64,000 bases of DNA from Alcaligenes faecalis (GTDB lineage: Bacteria; Pseudomonadota; Gammaproteobacteria; Burkholderiales; Burkholderiaceae_B). Location: the NCBI RefSeq assembly GCF_009497775.1, contig NZ_CP031012.1, positions 1,798,001-1,862,000 on the forward strand. Reading direction: 5' to 3'. The first letter of the stretch is position 1, and the number at the start of each line of letters is the position of its first letter. A program made the position numbers and the translations under genes. Below are positions 26,788-34,839 of the stretch, in pieces. The notes beneath the pieces are model-generated. The model worked only from the letters and a program-made list of their open reading frames with translations. It did not search any database and was not told where the DNA came from.

Positions 26788-26806
26788 GCAAATAATTCTC
26801 ATTAAA
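26788..26806. promoter_or_regulatory. Fur-like box between the AraC and methyltransferase genes
   Basis: On the minus strand the 19-mer TTTAATGAGAATTATTTGC matches the Fur consensus at 13 positions by my count. It lies 60 bp before the AraC gene and 68 bp before the methyltransferase gene, so iron could control both directions. Confidence 0.6.
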
Positions 26807-26873
26807 TATATATCATTTCTAGCTGTGATGGCAGAGGGAAGGGCCATTGTGGAATTCACGGAGGTAAAAAACA

Positions 26874-27938
26874 GTGCTGGATCGATCGCTAGGAGAAGTC
26901 GTTTTGTCGGAGCAATTGCTGGAGTCGCATGCTCTGCAAGCCTGTTGGGACGCGCAATTGGCGGGTTTAAGTGCAGATGCCTTGAACCTGGCTTTGGGAT
27001 ATGGCGTGTTTGCGCATCTGGATAAGTTTATCGCTGCTGAGGAACTTGCGCTTGTGCTCAAGTGGGACGCCGACAACACCGCCTACCTGCTGGAGTTGCT
27101 GTGGAGTCTGGAGCTGCTGGAGTGTCAGTGGACCTGTCCGCGACGCTATCGCAGCCTGCCGCAAACGGCGCGTTATCTGAATCCGGGTTCGGCGCAATAT
27201 TGTGGCGATGCCTTGCTGTTTCGGCATGGCGTCTTGCGCCAGGTGGGCAATCAGCTCGATGAGCTGCTGCGCAATGGCAAATCGCCTCCAGCGGATCCGG
27301 CATTGATTCAGCAAGGCTGGGCAGCGGCGGCACGTTCGCAAATTGCCCAGGAACAAACGGCGGTGACGGCCGAGGTGGCCTGTGAGATTTTTGGGGCAGT
27401 GCCGGAGTTCTGGCAGGCGCAACGTCTGCTGGATTTGGGCGGTGGGCCAGGATTGGTAGCCATCGCCTTGGCGCAACAGCAGCAGGACTTGAATGCCGTG
27501 GTGTTCGAGTATGAAGCGGCGGCTGCCGTCGCCCAACAAAAAATTCTTGATGCCGGTCTGGAAGCGCGTGTCAGCACCTTGGCCGGTGATCTGCTGGTGG
27601 ACGATTTCGGGTCGGATTACGACCTGATCTGGTGCTCCTCCGTGCTGCATTTTGTGCCGGACATTCCCGCTTTGCTGGCCCGTCTGTATCGCGCGCTGCG
27701 CCCCGGTGGGGTGCTGGTGTGCTGTCACGCCGAAGTGCATACCGAGGTCAGCAAGGCCAGACGGATTTTGCATTACTACCTGCATATGCGCATGCAAGGC
27801 CGCCATGTGTTGCCGGAAGGGCAGTTGGCCCAGTTGCTGGAACAAGCCGGATTTGATGATGTTCAGCAGTTTGATGAGGTGCGCTTTCCGGTTGCGCCCG
27901 TCACTGCATTGATTGCGCGCAAGACGTGCAAAGGGTGA
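26874..27938 (+). CDS. SAM-dependent methyltransferase (O-methyltransferase family 2 type)
   Basis: 354 residues from a GTG at 26874, eight bases after GGAGG. An N-terminal helical dimerisation/winged-helix region (about 20-110) precedes a Rossmann domain with LLDLGGGPGLVAIALA (motif I), DLIWCSSVLHFVPD and RALRPGGVLVCC. This layout is that of plant-like and natural-product O-methyltransferases. Its stop overlaps the start of an MFS gene (TGATG). Methylation of a small secreted product, or S-methylation of a thiocarboxylate as a detoxification step, is plausible; the substrate is not known. Confidence 0.87.
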   Translation: MLDRSLGEVVLSEQLLESHALQACWDAQLAGLSADALNLALGYGVFAHLDKFIAAEELALVLKWDADNTAYLLELLWSLELLECQWTCPRRYRSLPQTARYLNPGSAQYCGDALLFRHGVLRQVGNQLDELLRNGKSPPADPALIQQGWAAAARSQIAQEQTAVTAEVACEIFGAVPEFWQAQRLLDLGGGPGLVAIALAQQQQDLNAVVFEYEAAAAVAQQKILDAGLEARVSTLAGDLLVDDFGSDYDLIWCSSVLHFVPDIPALLARLYRALRPGGVLVCCHAEVHTEVSKARRILHYYLHMRMQGRHVLPEGQLAQLLEQAGFDDVQQFDEVRFPVAPVTALIARKTCKG

Positions 27939-29179
27939 TGACAATGAAGACGTGGAAAGCGTGGGGGGCGCAGCTGCTGTTTGGCTGGATGAATCTGGTG
28001 CTGGCCGTCCCCAGTATTTACCTGATGCTGGGCATGCCCCTGGTGATGCGCCAGCATGGCTGGTCCGGCACCGAGATAGGCTTGTTCCAGCTGGCGGCCC
28101 TGCCCGCCATTTTCAAGCTGGTGCTGGCCATGCCGGTGCAGCGTGTCCGCCTGGGTGGCGGACATTTTGTGCATTGGCTGTGGTTGATGGCGGTGCTGTT
28201 GCTGGCTTTGTATGTGGGCATAGGCCGCGAGAATCTGATTGATCAGCGGACCCTGCTGTTTGCCCTGACGTTTGCCATCAGCATTGTGGCGACCTGGATG
28301 GACATTCCCTTGAATGCCTTGGCCGTGCAATACCTGCCGCGCGAGGAACAGTTACGTGCGGGCAGTATTCGTTCTGCCGCCTTGTTTCTGGGCGCGATTG
28401 TCGGGGCGGGAGTGATGGTGCTGGTGCAGGCCCGCTGGGGTTGGCAGGCACCGTTCGCCTTGATGGGCCTGGGGCTGGTGATTGGTTGTTTGCCTTTTGT
28501 CTTCTTGCGTTCGAAAGCCGGTTTGCAAGCGGCTGAAACCGAGCAGGCACCGCCCGGTTTTGTTGCCGATTGGGTCAGCTTTTTCGGGCAGGAAGGGGCC
28601 AAGCAATGGACCAGCTTGCTGCTGACCAGCTTCCCCTTTATTGGCGCTGTCTGGTTTTACCTGAAACCTTTGATGCTGGACCAGGGCATGCCCTTGGAAG
28701 AGGTGGCCTGGACGGTAGGGATTGCCGGTGGCATTACGGGTGCCGTGTTCAGCCTGATTGGTGGTCGCTTGGCCTCATTGCTGGGTGCCGCACGTGCCAT
28801 TCCTATTTATCTGCTGGCGGCCTTGCTGTCCCTGATTCTGCTGATGGTCTCGGTCTGGGCCAAGCTGGGCCCGGTGTGGCTGATCAGCAGTGCCATGTTG
28901 ATTGCAGCCAGCATGGGGGCGGTGTCAGCCTTGCTCTTTGGACTGACCATGTTCTTTACCCGTAGACAGCGCAATGCCTCGGACTACGGTTTGCAGTCGA
29001 CCATCTTCACCCTGGCACGTATGGCCGTTCCCATTGCCGCTGGCATCTTGCTGGACCGTTTCGGTCAGGTTGTCATGCTGGGCGTGCTCACCCTGGGCGT
29101 TCTGTTTGCCTTTGTATTGGCCTGGCGCGTGCGCCATAGCGTCGGTGCCAGCACCGAAGTTCTGCTGCGTAGCCAGTAA
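27938..29179 (+). CDS. MFS transporter paired with the methyltransferase
   Basis: 413 residues with twelve predicted spans and the MFS domain split around residue 200. The first ATG (27938) overlaps the methyltransferase stop; a second ATG two codons later is also possible. The protein lacks the drug-exporter motif C but resembles PucC/AmpG-like or siderophore MFS carriers in layout (WMDIPLNALAVQYLPRE). It may export or re-import the cluster product or its iron complex across the inner membrane. A stem-loop terminator follows at 29193-29223. Confidence 0.82.
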   Translation: MTMKTWKAWGAQLLFGWMNLVLAVPSIYLMLGMPLVMRQHGWSGTEIGLFQLAALPAIFKLVLAMPVQRVRLGGGHFVHWLWLMAVLLLALYVGIGRENLIDQRTLLFALTFAISIVATWMDIPLNALAVQYLPREEQLRAGSIRSAALFLGAIVGAGVMVLVQARWGWQAPFALMGLGLVIGCLPFVFLRSKAGLQAAETEQAPPGFVADWVSFFGQEGAKQWTSLLLTSFPFIGAVWFYLKPLMLDQGMPLEEVAWTVGIAGGITGAVFSLIGGRLASLLGAARAIPIYLLAALLSLILLMVSVWAKLGPVWLISSAMLIAASMGAVSALLFGLTMFFTRRQRNASDYGLQSTIFTLARMAVPIAAGILLDRFGQVVMLGVLTLGVLFAFVLAWRVRHSVGASTEVLLRSQ

Positions 29180-29192
29180 ATCAGGGCCTGAA

Positions 29193-29223
29193 AACGCCAG
29201 CGCACACAGCTTGCGTTGGCGTT
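29193..29223 (+). terminator. Terminator after the first MFS gene
   Basis: AACGCCA and TGGCGTT pair, extended inwards by GCGCA/TGCGT with one bulge, and CGTTTTTGC follows seven bases later. It marks the end of the methyltransferase-MFS transcript. The 116 bp beyond it carry the promoter for the moeZ operon. Confidence 0.6.
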
Positions 29224-29339
29224 CATCGTTTTTGCTCCGTCTCGCATAGAAATTAGAACCCAAAGGCTATTGTGTCATTTTCAGTCATATTTGAGAATAA
29301 GTCTTGTTCGTATTCATATGTATTTAACCAGGAGTCATT

Positions 29340-30512
29340 ATGACCTTGCCCCCCTTAGTTGAGCCCGGTGAGCCTTTAAGCCGCGAAGAGGTTAACCGTT
29401 ATAGCCGTCACCTCTTGATTCCCAATGTGGGCATGGAAGGTCAGCGCCGCATCAAAAATGCCAAAGTGCTGGTCATCGGGGCAGGCGGCCTGGGTTCGCC
29501 CACCTTGCTGTACTTGGCCGCAGCCGGGGTGGGCACACTGGGCATCATAGACTTCGACCGGGTGGATGAATCCAATTTGCAGCGCCAGATCATTCACACC
29601 GTAGACAGCATTGACGAGCTGAAAGTGGAAAGCGCCAAGCGTGCGATTCACAAGCTCAACCCCCACATCAAGGTAGAAACGTATACCGACAGGTTGGAAC
29701 CGGACATGGCGGTCGAGCTGTTTTCGCGCTACGACCTGATTCTGGATGGCACCGACAACTTTGCGACCCGCTATCTGGTCAATGACGCGTGCATGCTGGC
29801 CGATAAACCCTATGTCTGGGGTTCGATCTTCCGCTTTGAAGGCCAGGTCTCGGTGTTCTGGGAAAACGCACCCGGTGGCATAGGCTTGAACTACCGCGAC
29901 CTGTACCCCGAACCCCCACCACCCGAGCTGGCTCCTTCTTGCGCGCAGGGCGGTGTGTTTGGTGTCTTGTGCGCTTCGATTGCCTCCATCATGTCCACCG
30001 AAGCCATCAAGCTGATTACCGGCATTGGCGATCCTTTGATCGGCCGTCTGATCGCTTACGACGCACTGGATATGTGCTACCGCGAACTGCCCATCCGTCG
30101 CCTGCCCAATCGCAAGCCCGTGACCGAGCTGGGCGATTACCAAACCTTCTGCGGCCTGAATCCACCGGCTGATGCCATGGCCATCCCCGTGCCTGTCATG
30201 ACCGTGCTGGAGCTGAAAGAGCGGCTGGACCAAGAACAGGCCCCCGTCCTGGTGGACGTGCGCGATCCCAATGAATGGGAAATCGTGAACATTCCTGGCG
30301 CGATTCTGATGCCCAAATCTCCCACTGTCGCTGCCGAGATTCTGGCTGCCTTTGGTCCGAATGCGGATCTGGTGATCTCGTGCCGCTCCGGTGCACGTTC
30401 CAGGACCGTGTGCGAAGAGCTGATCAAGTTGAATGCCTCCAAGGTGCGCAATCTGGAAGGCGGTGTACTGGCTTGGGTGGAGCAGGTCGCTCCCGAATTG
30501 GCGTCTTACTAA
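29340..30512 (+). CDS. moeZ: MoeZ-type adenylyltransferase/sulfurtransferase
   Basis: 390 residues in two parts: an E1-like adenylating domain (about 15-275; nucleotide loop G47-A-G-G-L-G52, catalytic-type Cys201 in PSCAQGGVFG) and a C-terminal rhodanese domain (about 285-388, persulfide Cys348 in ISCRSGARS). It adenylates the C-terminal glycine of a ubiquitin-like carrier and replaces AMP with sulfur to give a thiocarboxylate. It lacks the zinc CxxC pairs of MoeB, as does actinobacterial MoeZ, and NYRDLYPEPPPP is shared with that group. First gene of an eight-gene run with JAMM and CysO-like genes. Confidence 0.92.
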   Translation: MTLPPLVEPGEPLSREEVNRYSRHLLIPNVGMEGQRRIKNAKVLVIGAGGLGSPTLLYLAAAGVGTLGIIDFDRVDESNLQRQIIHTVDSIDELKVESAKRAIHKLNPHIKVETYTDRLEPDMAVELFSRYDLILDGTDNFATRYLVNDACMLADKPYVWGSIFRFEGQVSVFWENAPGGIGLNYRDLYPEPPPPELAPSCAQGGVFGVLCASIASIMSTEAIKLITGIGDPLIGRLIAYDALDMCYRELPIRRLPNRKPVTELGDYQTFCGLNPPADAMAIPVPVMTVLELKERLDQEQAPVLVDVRDPNEWEIVNIPGAILMPKSPTVAAEILAAFGPNADLVISCRSGARSRTVCEELIKLNASKVRNLEGGVLAWVEQVAPELASY

Positions 30513-30531
30513 GTTCGGGAGGGAGCACATC

Positions 30532-30939
30532 ATGGCCTTGCAGATTCGTCGTTCTGCCCTGGAGCAAGTTCTGAATCATGCCAAGCAGGATCACCCCATC
30601 GAGGCATGCGGACTGATTGCCGCCCAGGAGGGCTCGCTGGTAGCCGAACGTGTGCTGCCCATGCAAAACCGGGCGGCCTCGGAGGTGTTTTATCAGTTCG
30701 ATTCGCGTGAGCAATTTCAGGTCTATCGCCGTCTGGATGAGGACGATCAGGAGTGCTGCGTGATCTACCACTCCCATACCGCCAGCCAGGCTTTTCCCAG
30801 CAAGGACGACATTGATTTTGCAGGCCATCCCGAACTGCATTACCTGATCGTGTCCACCTGGGACCAAGCCACCGTGCCGGTTCGATCCTTCCGGATTATC
30901 GACGGCGGTGTGACCGAAGAAACCATCGTGATTGTCTAG
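30532..30939 (+). CDS. JAMM/MPN metalloprotease (Mec-like)
   Basis: 135 residues from ATG 30532 after GGGAGG. The JAMM zinc site is complete: Glu24 in HPIEACG, His80-Ser-His82, Ser90 and Asp93 in HSHTASQAFPSKDD. It should cleave an isopeptide or peptide bond after the Gly-Gly end of a ubiquitin-like carrier; in Mycobacterium, Mec+ frees cysteine from CysO-cysteine, and in thioquinolobactin synthesis QbsD trims its carrier. The neighbouring carrier here already ends in Gly-Gly, so a product-releasing hydrolase is more likely than a maturation role. Confidence 0.9.
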   Translation: MALQIRRSALEQVLNHAKQDHPIEACGLIAAQEGSLVAERVLPMQNRAASEVFYQFDSREQFQVYRRLDEDDQECCVIYHSHTASQAFPSKDDIDFAGHPELHYLIVSTWDQATVPVRSFRIIDGGVTEETIVIV

Positions 30940-31013
30940 GGAACAGCGTTGCTTCCCTCAAGGGAGCGTGCGTCCCGGCTGTTGGAAACCACTATTTCAA
31001 AGGAGTTTTAAGC

Positions 31014-31286
31014 ATGTCCATTTCAGTCTCTATTCCGACCTTGCTGCGTCCACTGACGAACGGCGAGAAGAAAGTCCAGGCCCAGGGCGCTTCGGTAGGC
31101 GAAGTGATCGAGCATCTTGAAGGTCAGTTTCCCGGCATCAAGGCACGCCTGATGAGCGGCGAAGACCTGCATCGCTTTGTGAACATTTACGTGAACGAAG
31201 AGGACATCCGTTTCAGCGATGGCCTGAAAACCGCCACCCGCGCTGGCGACAGCCTGACCGTACTGCCTGCCGTAGCAGGGGGCTAA
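31014..31286 (+). CDS. CysO-like ubiquitin-fold sulfur carrier
   Basis: 90 residues with the MoaD/ThiS beta-grasp fold. It starts MSISVSIPTLLRP and ends LPAVAGG, both closely resembling actinobacterial CysO (also the internal LHRFVNIYVNEEDIRFS). The free C-terminal Gly-Gly is the site of adenylation by MoeZ and conversion to thiocarboxylate, and it donates sulfur in the cytosol. An AAAGGAG ribosome site precedes it. No cysM or cysteine synthase lies nearby; acid-activating genes follow instead, so sulfur is probably put on a small carboxylic acid. Confidence 0.92.
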   Translation: MSISVSIPTLLRPLTNGEKKVQAQGASVGEVIEHLEGQFPGIKARLMSGEDLHRFVNIYVNEEDIRFSDGLKTATRAGDSLTVLPAVAGG

Positions 31287-31369
31287 GACCGTCTGGTCTG
31301 GATTTTCATGGTGCAAGTGCTGGTTTCTGCAATCAGCACTTGGCGTGCGCATCACTCTGGTTTGGAACT

Positions 31370-33181
31370 ATGTCTGAATTACTACATGGCAGCGGATTAC
31401 GTTGGCAGATGGGCTCACAGCCCCCGTATTGGCCGGGCTTGCCCGCTGCCTTGAGCCGTCAGGCCCGATTGCTGGGTTTGTCCGAGCAAGCAGCAGGCCA
31501 GCAAGACGAAGCAGCATTCAGCCTGCATTCGCCTGATTTTGGAACGATTAGCACGCGTCTGGAAACCGAGGCAGGTGGCATGACGCAAGCCGCGATCAGC
31601 GAGCTGAGCATGCAGGCCGCCAGCGGTATCTTGTCCGTGCATGGACGCTCCAGTGGCCCGTCGGGCACGCTGGGTCTGGATTATCTGGCTGTACTCAGTT
31701 CAGCCATGAGTTTGCAGGCGACCTTGGCAGCCGCCTTGGGCAAGTTGCGTGGCGGGCGTTTCTCCACGGTGTCGGTTTCGCCCTTGGGTTGTGGCTTGCT
31801 CAGTATCGGTCAGTATCTGGCCGGGGCAACGGCGGCTCAGGACCCCGAGCAGTTATTGGCAGGCAGTTACGATCCCGGCTTGCGGCCACCCTTTATTTCG
31901 CAGGACGGTGTGGTCTTTGAACTGGAAACGTTGGACCCCCGGCCCTGGCGCGCCTTTTGGGAAGCGGTGGGTGTACCGGCCGATCTGGCTGGTCAGGCCT
32001 GGAAAGCGTTTCTGCTGCGCTATGCCAAGGCGGTGTGCCCCATGCCAGCGGCGTGTTTAAGCAGTCTGCAAGCCCTGAACTTTGCCCGTTTGCAGGAACT
32101 GGCCTTGCAGACCGGAATGGCCATCTTGCCGGTACGTACGCCGGCTCAACGCCAAAGCGATAGTGATTACGCAGCCTTGGCCGGTCTGTGGCAGCACCAG
32201 ACTCATGCTGCGCCCGGTTCATTGCGTGCTTTGCCGTCCAACGCCGATTTGCCCCTGCGCGGTTTGCGGGTGGTGGAATCCTGCCGCCGGATTCAAGGGC
32301 CTATTGCCGGTCATTTGCTGGCGCTGCTGGGGGCGGAGGTGATTCGTCTGGAACCGCCAGGTGGTGATCCCTTGCGTGCCATGCCGCCGTGCGTGGATGG
32401 CTGCTCGGTGCGCTTTGATGCGCTCAATCAATTCAAGACGGTGCAGGAAGTGGACATCAAATCGGCTCAAGGCCGCCAGGCCATTTACGAGCTGGTGAGC
32501 GAGTCCGATGTGTTCCTGCATAACTGGGCACCGGGCAAGGCGGCCGAGCTGCAACTGGATGCCCAGGATCTGCACGCGGTGCGCCCGGATCTGGTCTACG
32601 CCTATGCGGGCGGTTGGGGCCAGGAGCAAGTGGATGCACCGGGGACGGACTTCACGGTGCAAGCCTGGTCGGGCATTGCTCACACCATTTCTCAAACCTC
32701 GGATGCACGAGGTGGGTCTTTGTTTACGGTGCTGGATGTGCTGGGCGGGGTGATGGCCGCGCTGGGTATCAGTGCCGCCTTGCTGCGCCGGGGCCTGAGC
32801 GGGTCGGGCTTGCGGGTAGACAGCTCCTTGCTGGCCACGGCCGATCATCTGGCCCAGGCCGTTTCTCCCATCAGTAAAACCGGCGTGTCGGCGGTGTTCC
32901 AGACGGGCGAGGGCTTCATGGTCATCGACTGTCTGGATCAAACGCATCTGCATGCCCTGGCCGGGTGGCTGAATGTGTCGCCCGATGCCGTCTGGACGGT
33001 CTTGCCGGATCGTCTTCTGTCCCAGTCTGCCCTGAGCCTGGAAGCGCAACTGGATGTGCTGGGCATACCGGCCCGCCGTGTCCACAGCAATCTGGCGCAA
33101 CTGCGTGCTGATCCACGCCTGGCGTCCCATTTCCATGACAAGGGCTATTCGTCTGTTAATTCTCCCTGGAGGTTTTTATGA
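31370..33181 (+). CDS. Double-domain class III CoA-transferase (CaiB-like)
   Basis: 603 residues from ATG 31370; an earlier in-frame GTG or ATG lacks a ribosome site. The C-terminal half (about 275-600) is a CaiB/BaiF class III CoA-transferase: LRGLRVVESCRRIQGPIAGHLLALLGAEVIRLEPPGGD-type sequence, though the usual catalytic Asp region reads GTDFTVQAWSG. The N-terminal half (about 40-270) resembles the middle of a second CaiB unit (ELSMQAASGILSVHGRSSGPSGTLG). Half-size N-terminal copies suggest a dead or substrate-holding domain. It probably transfers CoA to or from an acid in the cluster. Coupled to the next gene by ATGA. Confidence 0.8.
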   Translation: MSELLHGSGLRWQMGSQPPYWPGLPAALSRQARLLGLSEQAAGQQDEAAFSLHSPDFGTISTRLETEAGGMTQAAISELSMQAASGILSVHGRSSGPSGTLGLDYLAVLSSAMSLQATLAAALGKLRGGRFSTVSVSPLGCGLLSIGQYLAGATAAQDPEQLLAGSYDPGLRPPFISQDGVVFELETLDPRPWRAFWEAVGVPADLAGQAWKAFLLRYAKAVCPMPAACLSSLQALNFARLQELALQTGMAILPVRTPAQRQSDSDYAALAGLWQHQTHAAPGSLRALPSNADLPLRGLRVVESCRRIQGPIAGHLLALLGAEVIRLEPPGGDPLRAMPPCVDGCSVRFDALNQFKTVQEVDIKSAQGRQAIYELVSESDVFLHNWAPGKAAELQLDAQDLHAVRPDLVYAYAGGWGQEQVDAPGTDFTVQAWSGIAHTISQTSDARGGSLFTVLDVLGGVMAALGISAALLRRGLSGSGLRVDSSLLATADHLAQAVSPISKTGVSAVFQTGEGFMVIDCLDQTHLHALAGWLNVSPDAVWTVLPDRLLSQSALSLEAQLDVLGIPARRVHSNLAQLRADPRLASHFHDKGYSSVNSPWRFL

Positions 33182-34839
33182 ATCACGCTGGCATCATCGA
33201 TCTGGTCCCTGCGTCATTGCGCCAACGCTGGATAGAGGACGGTACCTACCCGAACAAGCCGGTCTTTACGCTGTTCGCGGAAAAAGCCCAGGCTCATCCG
33301 GACAAGCTGGCGGTGCTCTCGCCCGAAGGCAATATCAGCTATAGCGCCTTGATGGACGCGGCTCTGCGTCTGGCAGGCAGCTTGCGTCGTGCAGGGATTA
33401 TGGCGGGCGACGTGGTGGCGTATCAGCTCAGCAACCATTGGGTGTGCTGCGCCATTGATCTGGCCGCCGCTGCTTTGGGGGCGATTGTCGCGCCTTTCCC
33501 ACCCGGACGGGGCAAGCTGGATATTCAGTCGCTGGTGCGTCGTTGCGATGCACGGGCGGTGATTGTGCCGCATGAATATGCAGGCATTGATTTGTGCGAA
33601 GTGATCGAGTCCTTGCGGCCTACGCTGTTGTCCTTGCGTGTCCTGATTGTGCAAGGCCCATCGCGTCCGGGCTGGATGACCTTGGATTCCCTGTTCGAGG
33701 GCGAGCCTTTGGCCTTGTCAGAATTGCCGGTGGTGTCCCCCAATTCGCCCGTGCGTTTGCTGGTGTCCTCGGGCACCGAGTCCGAGCCCAAGCTGGTGGC
33801 TTATTCGCATAATGCGTTGGTGGGTGGGCGTGGCCGATTCCTGCAACGCATTTCTCCCAATGATGTGGAGTTCCGGGGCATGTATCTGGTGCCGCTGGGC
33901 TCTTCGTTTGGCTCTACAGCTACCTTTGGCGTGCTGTGCTGGTTGGGTGGTTCTTTGGTGGTCTTGCCCAAGTTTGATGTGCCTAGTGCGATTGCCGCCA
34001 TCAATGCCTTTAAACCCAGCTTCATTCTGGGCGTGCCCACCATGTTCCAGCGTATTGCGGCAGCACCTGAACTGGAGAAGGCCGATAAAGCCAGCTTGCG
34101 CGGCTTGATTGTGGGCGGTTCAGTCATTGACGAAGCCACGGTACGCCGTTGCGTGGAAGCGTTTGATTGCGGCTTCATCAGTCTGTACGGCTCGGCCGAT
34201 GGGGTGAACTGCCACAACACGCTGGATGATCCTATCGAAGTGGTCTTGAGCAGTGTGGGGACTCCCAATCCGCAAGTGTGCGAGATTCGCCTGATTGACG
34301 ATGAGGGTGCCGAAGTGCCACAAGGTGAAGTGGGTGAAATCACCGCACGTGGTCCCTTGAGCCCCATGCAATATGTGAACGCCCCGGAACTGGATGCCCA
34401 GTATCGGGACGAGCAGGGTTGGGTGAAAACGGGCGATCTGGGTTACATCAATGCCCAAGGGCAATTGGTGCTGGCGGGTCGCAAGAAAGACATCATTATT
34501 CGTGGTGGTGCGAACATCAGCCCGGTGCAAATTGAAGGCCTGGTCATGGCTCACCCGGATGTGGTTACCGTGGCGTGCGTGCCGGTCCCCGATGCGGATC
34601 TGGGTCAGCGTATTTGCTTGTGCGTGACGGTGCGTGAAGGCGTGCCGCGTTTCTCCCTGAAAGAGATCACCGACTTCTTGCGTGAGCAGGGTCTGGAAGT
34701 GAACAAGTTGCCCGAGTATCTGCGCTTTTACCGCAGCTTGCCGCTGACACCTGCGGGCAAGATCGACAAGCGCGCCTTGACTGCCGATGCGGCTGCATTG
34801 GGTTCCGGGGCCAAGACCGCAGCGGGGATAGCAGCATGA
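33178..34839 (+). CDS. Acyl-AMP ligase / acyl-CoA synthetase of the ANL superfamily
   Basis: 553 residues. Core motifs are in order: A3 LLVSSGTESEPKLVAYSHN, A5 YGSADG, A7 KTGDLG, A8 GRKKDIIIRGG, and A10 Lys in PLTPAGKIDK. It activates a carboxylic acid as acyl-AMP and may hand it to CoA or directly to the thiocarboxylate of the sulfur carrier. PDTC and thioquinolobactin clusters have a similar ligase beside their MoeZ/JAMM/carrier genes. Four-base overlaps with the genes on both sides show tight coupling. Specificity residues do not tell me the substrate. Confidence 0.9.
   Translation: MNHAGIIDLVPASLRQRWIEDGTYPNKPVFTLFAEKAQAHPDKLAVLSPEGNISYSALMDAALRLAGSLRRAGIMAGDVVAYQLSNHWVCCAIDLAAAALGAIVAPFPPGRGKLDIQSLVRRCDARAVIVPHEYAGIDLCEVIESLRPTLLSLRVLIVQGPSRPGWMTLDSLFEGEPLALSELPVVSPNSPVRLLVSSGTESEPKLVAYSHNALVGGRGRFLQRISPNDVEFRGMYLVPLGSSFGSTATFGVLCWLGGSLVVLPKFDVPSAIAAINAFKPSFILGVPTMFQRIAAAPELEKADKASLRGLIVGGSVIDEATVRRCVEAFDCGFISLYGSADGVNCHNTLDDPIEVVLSSVGTPNPQVCEIRLIDDEGAEVPQGEVGEITARGPLSPMQYVNAPELDAQYRDEQGWVKTGDLGYINAQGQLVLAGRKKDIIIRGGANISPVQIEGLVMAHPDVVTVACVPVPDADLGQRICLCVTVREGVPRFSLKEITDFLREQGLEVNKLPEYLRFYRSLPLTPAGKIDKRALTADAAALGSGAKTAAGIAA

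Noticed and set aside
29340-30512. Loss of the MoeB zinc CxxC pairs as a sign of a broken MoeZ.
   Set aside because: Actinobacterial MoeZ proteins also lack them, and the adenylation and rhodanese motifs are complete.
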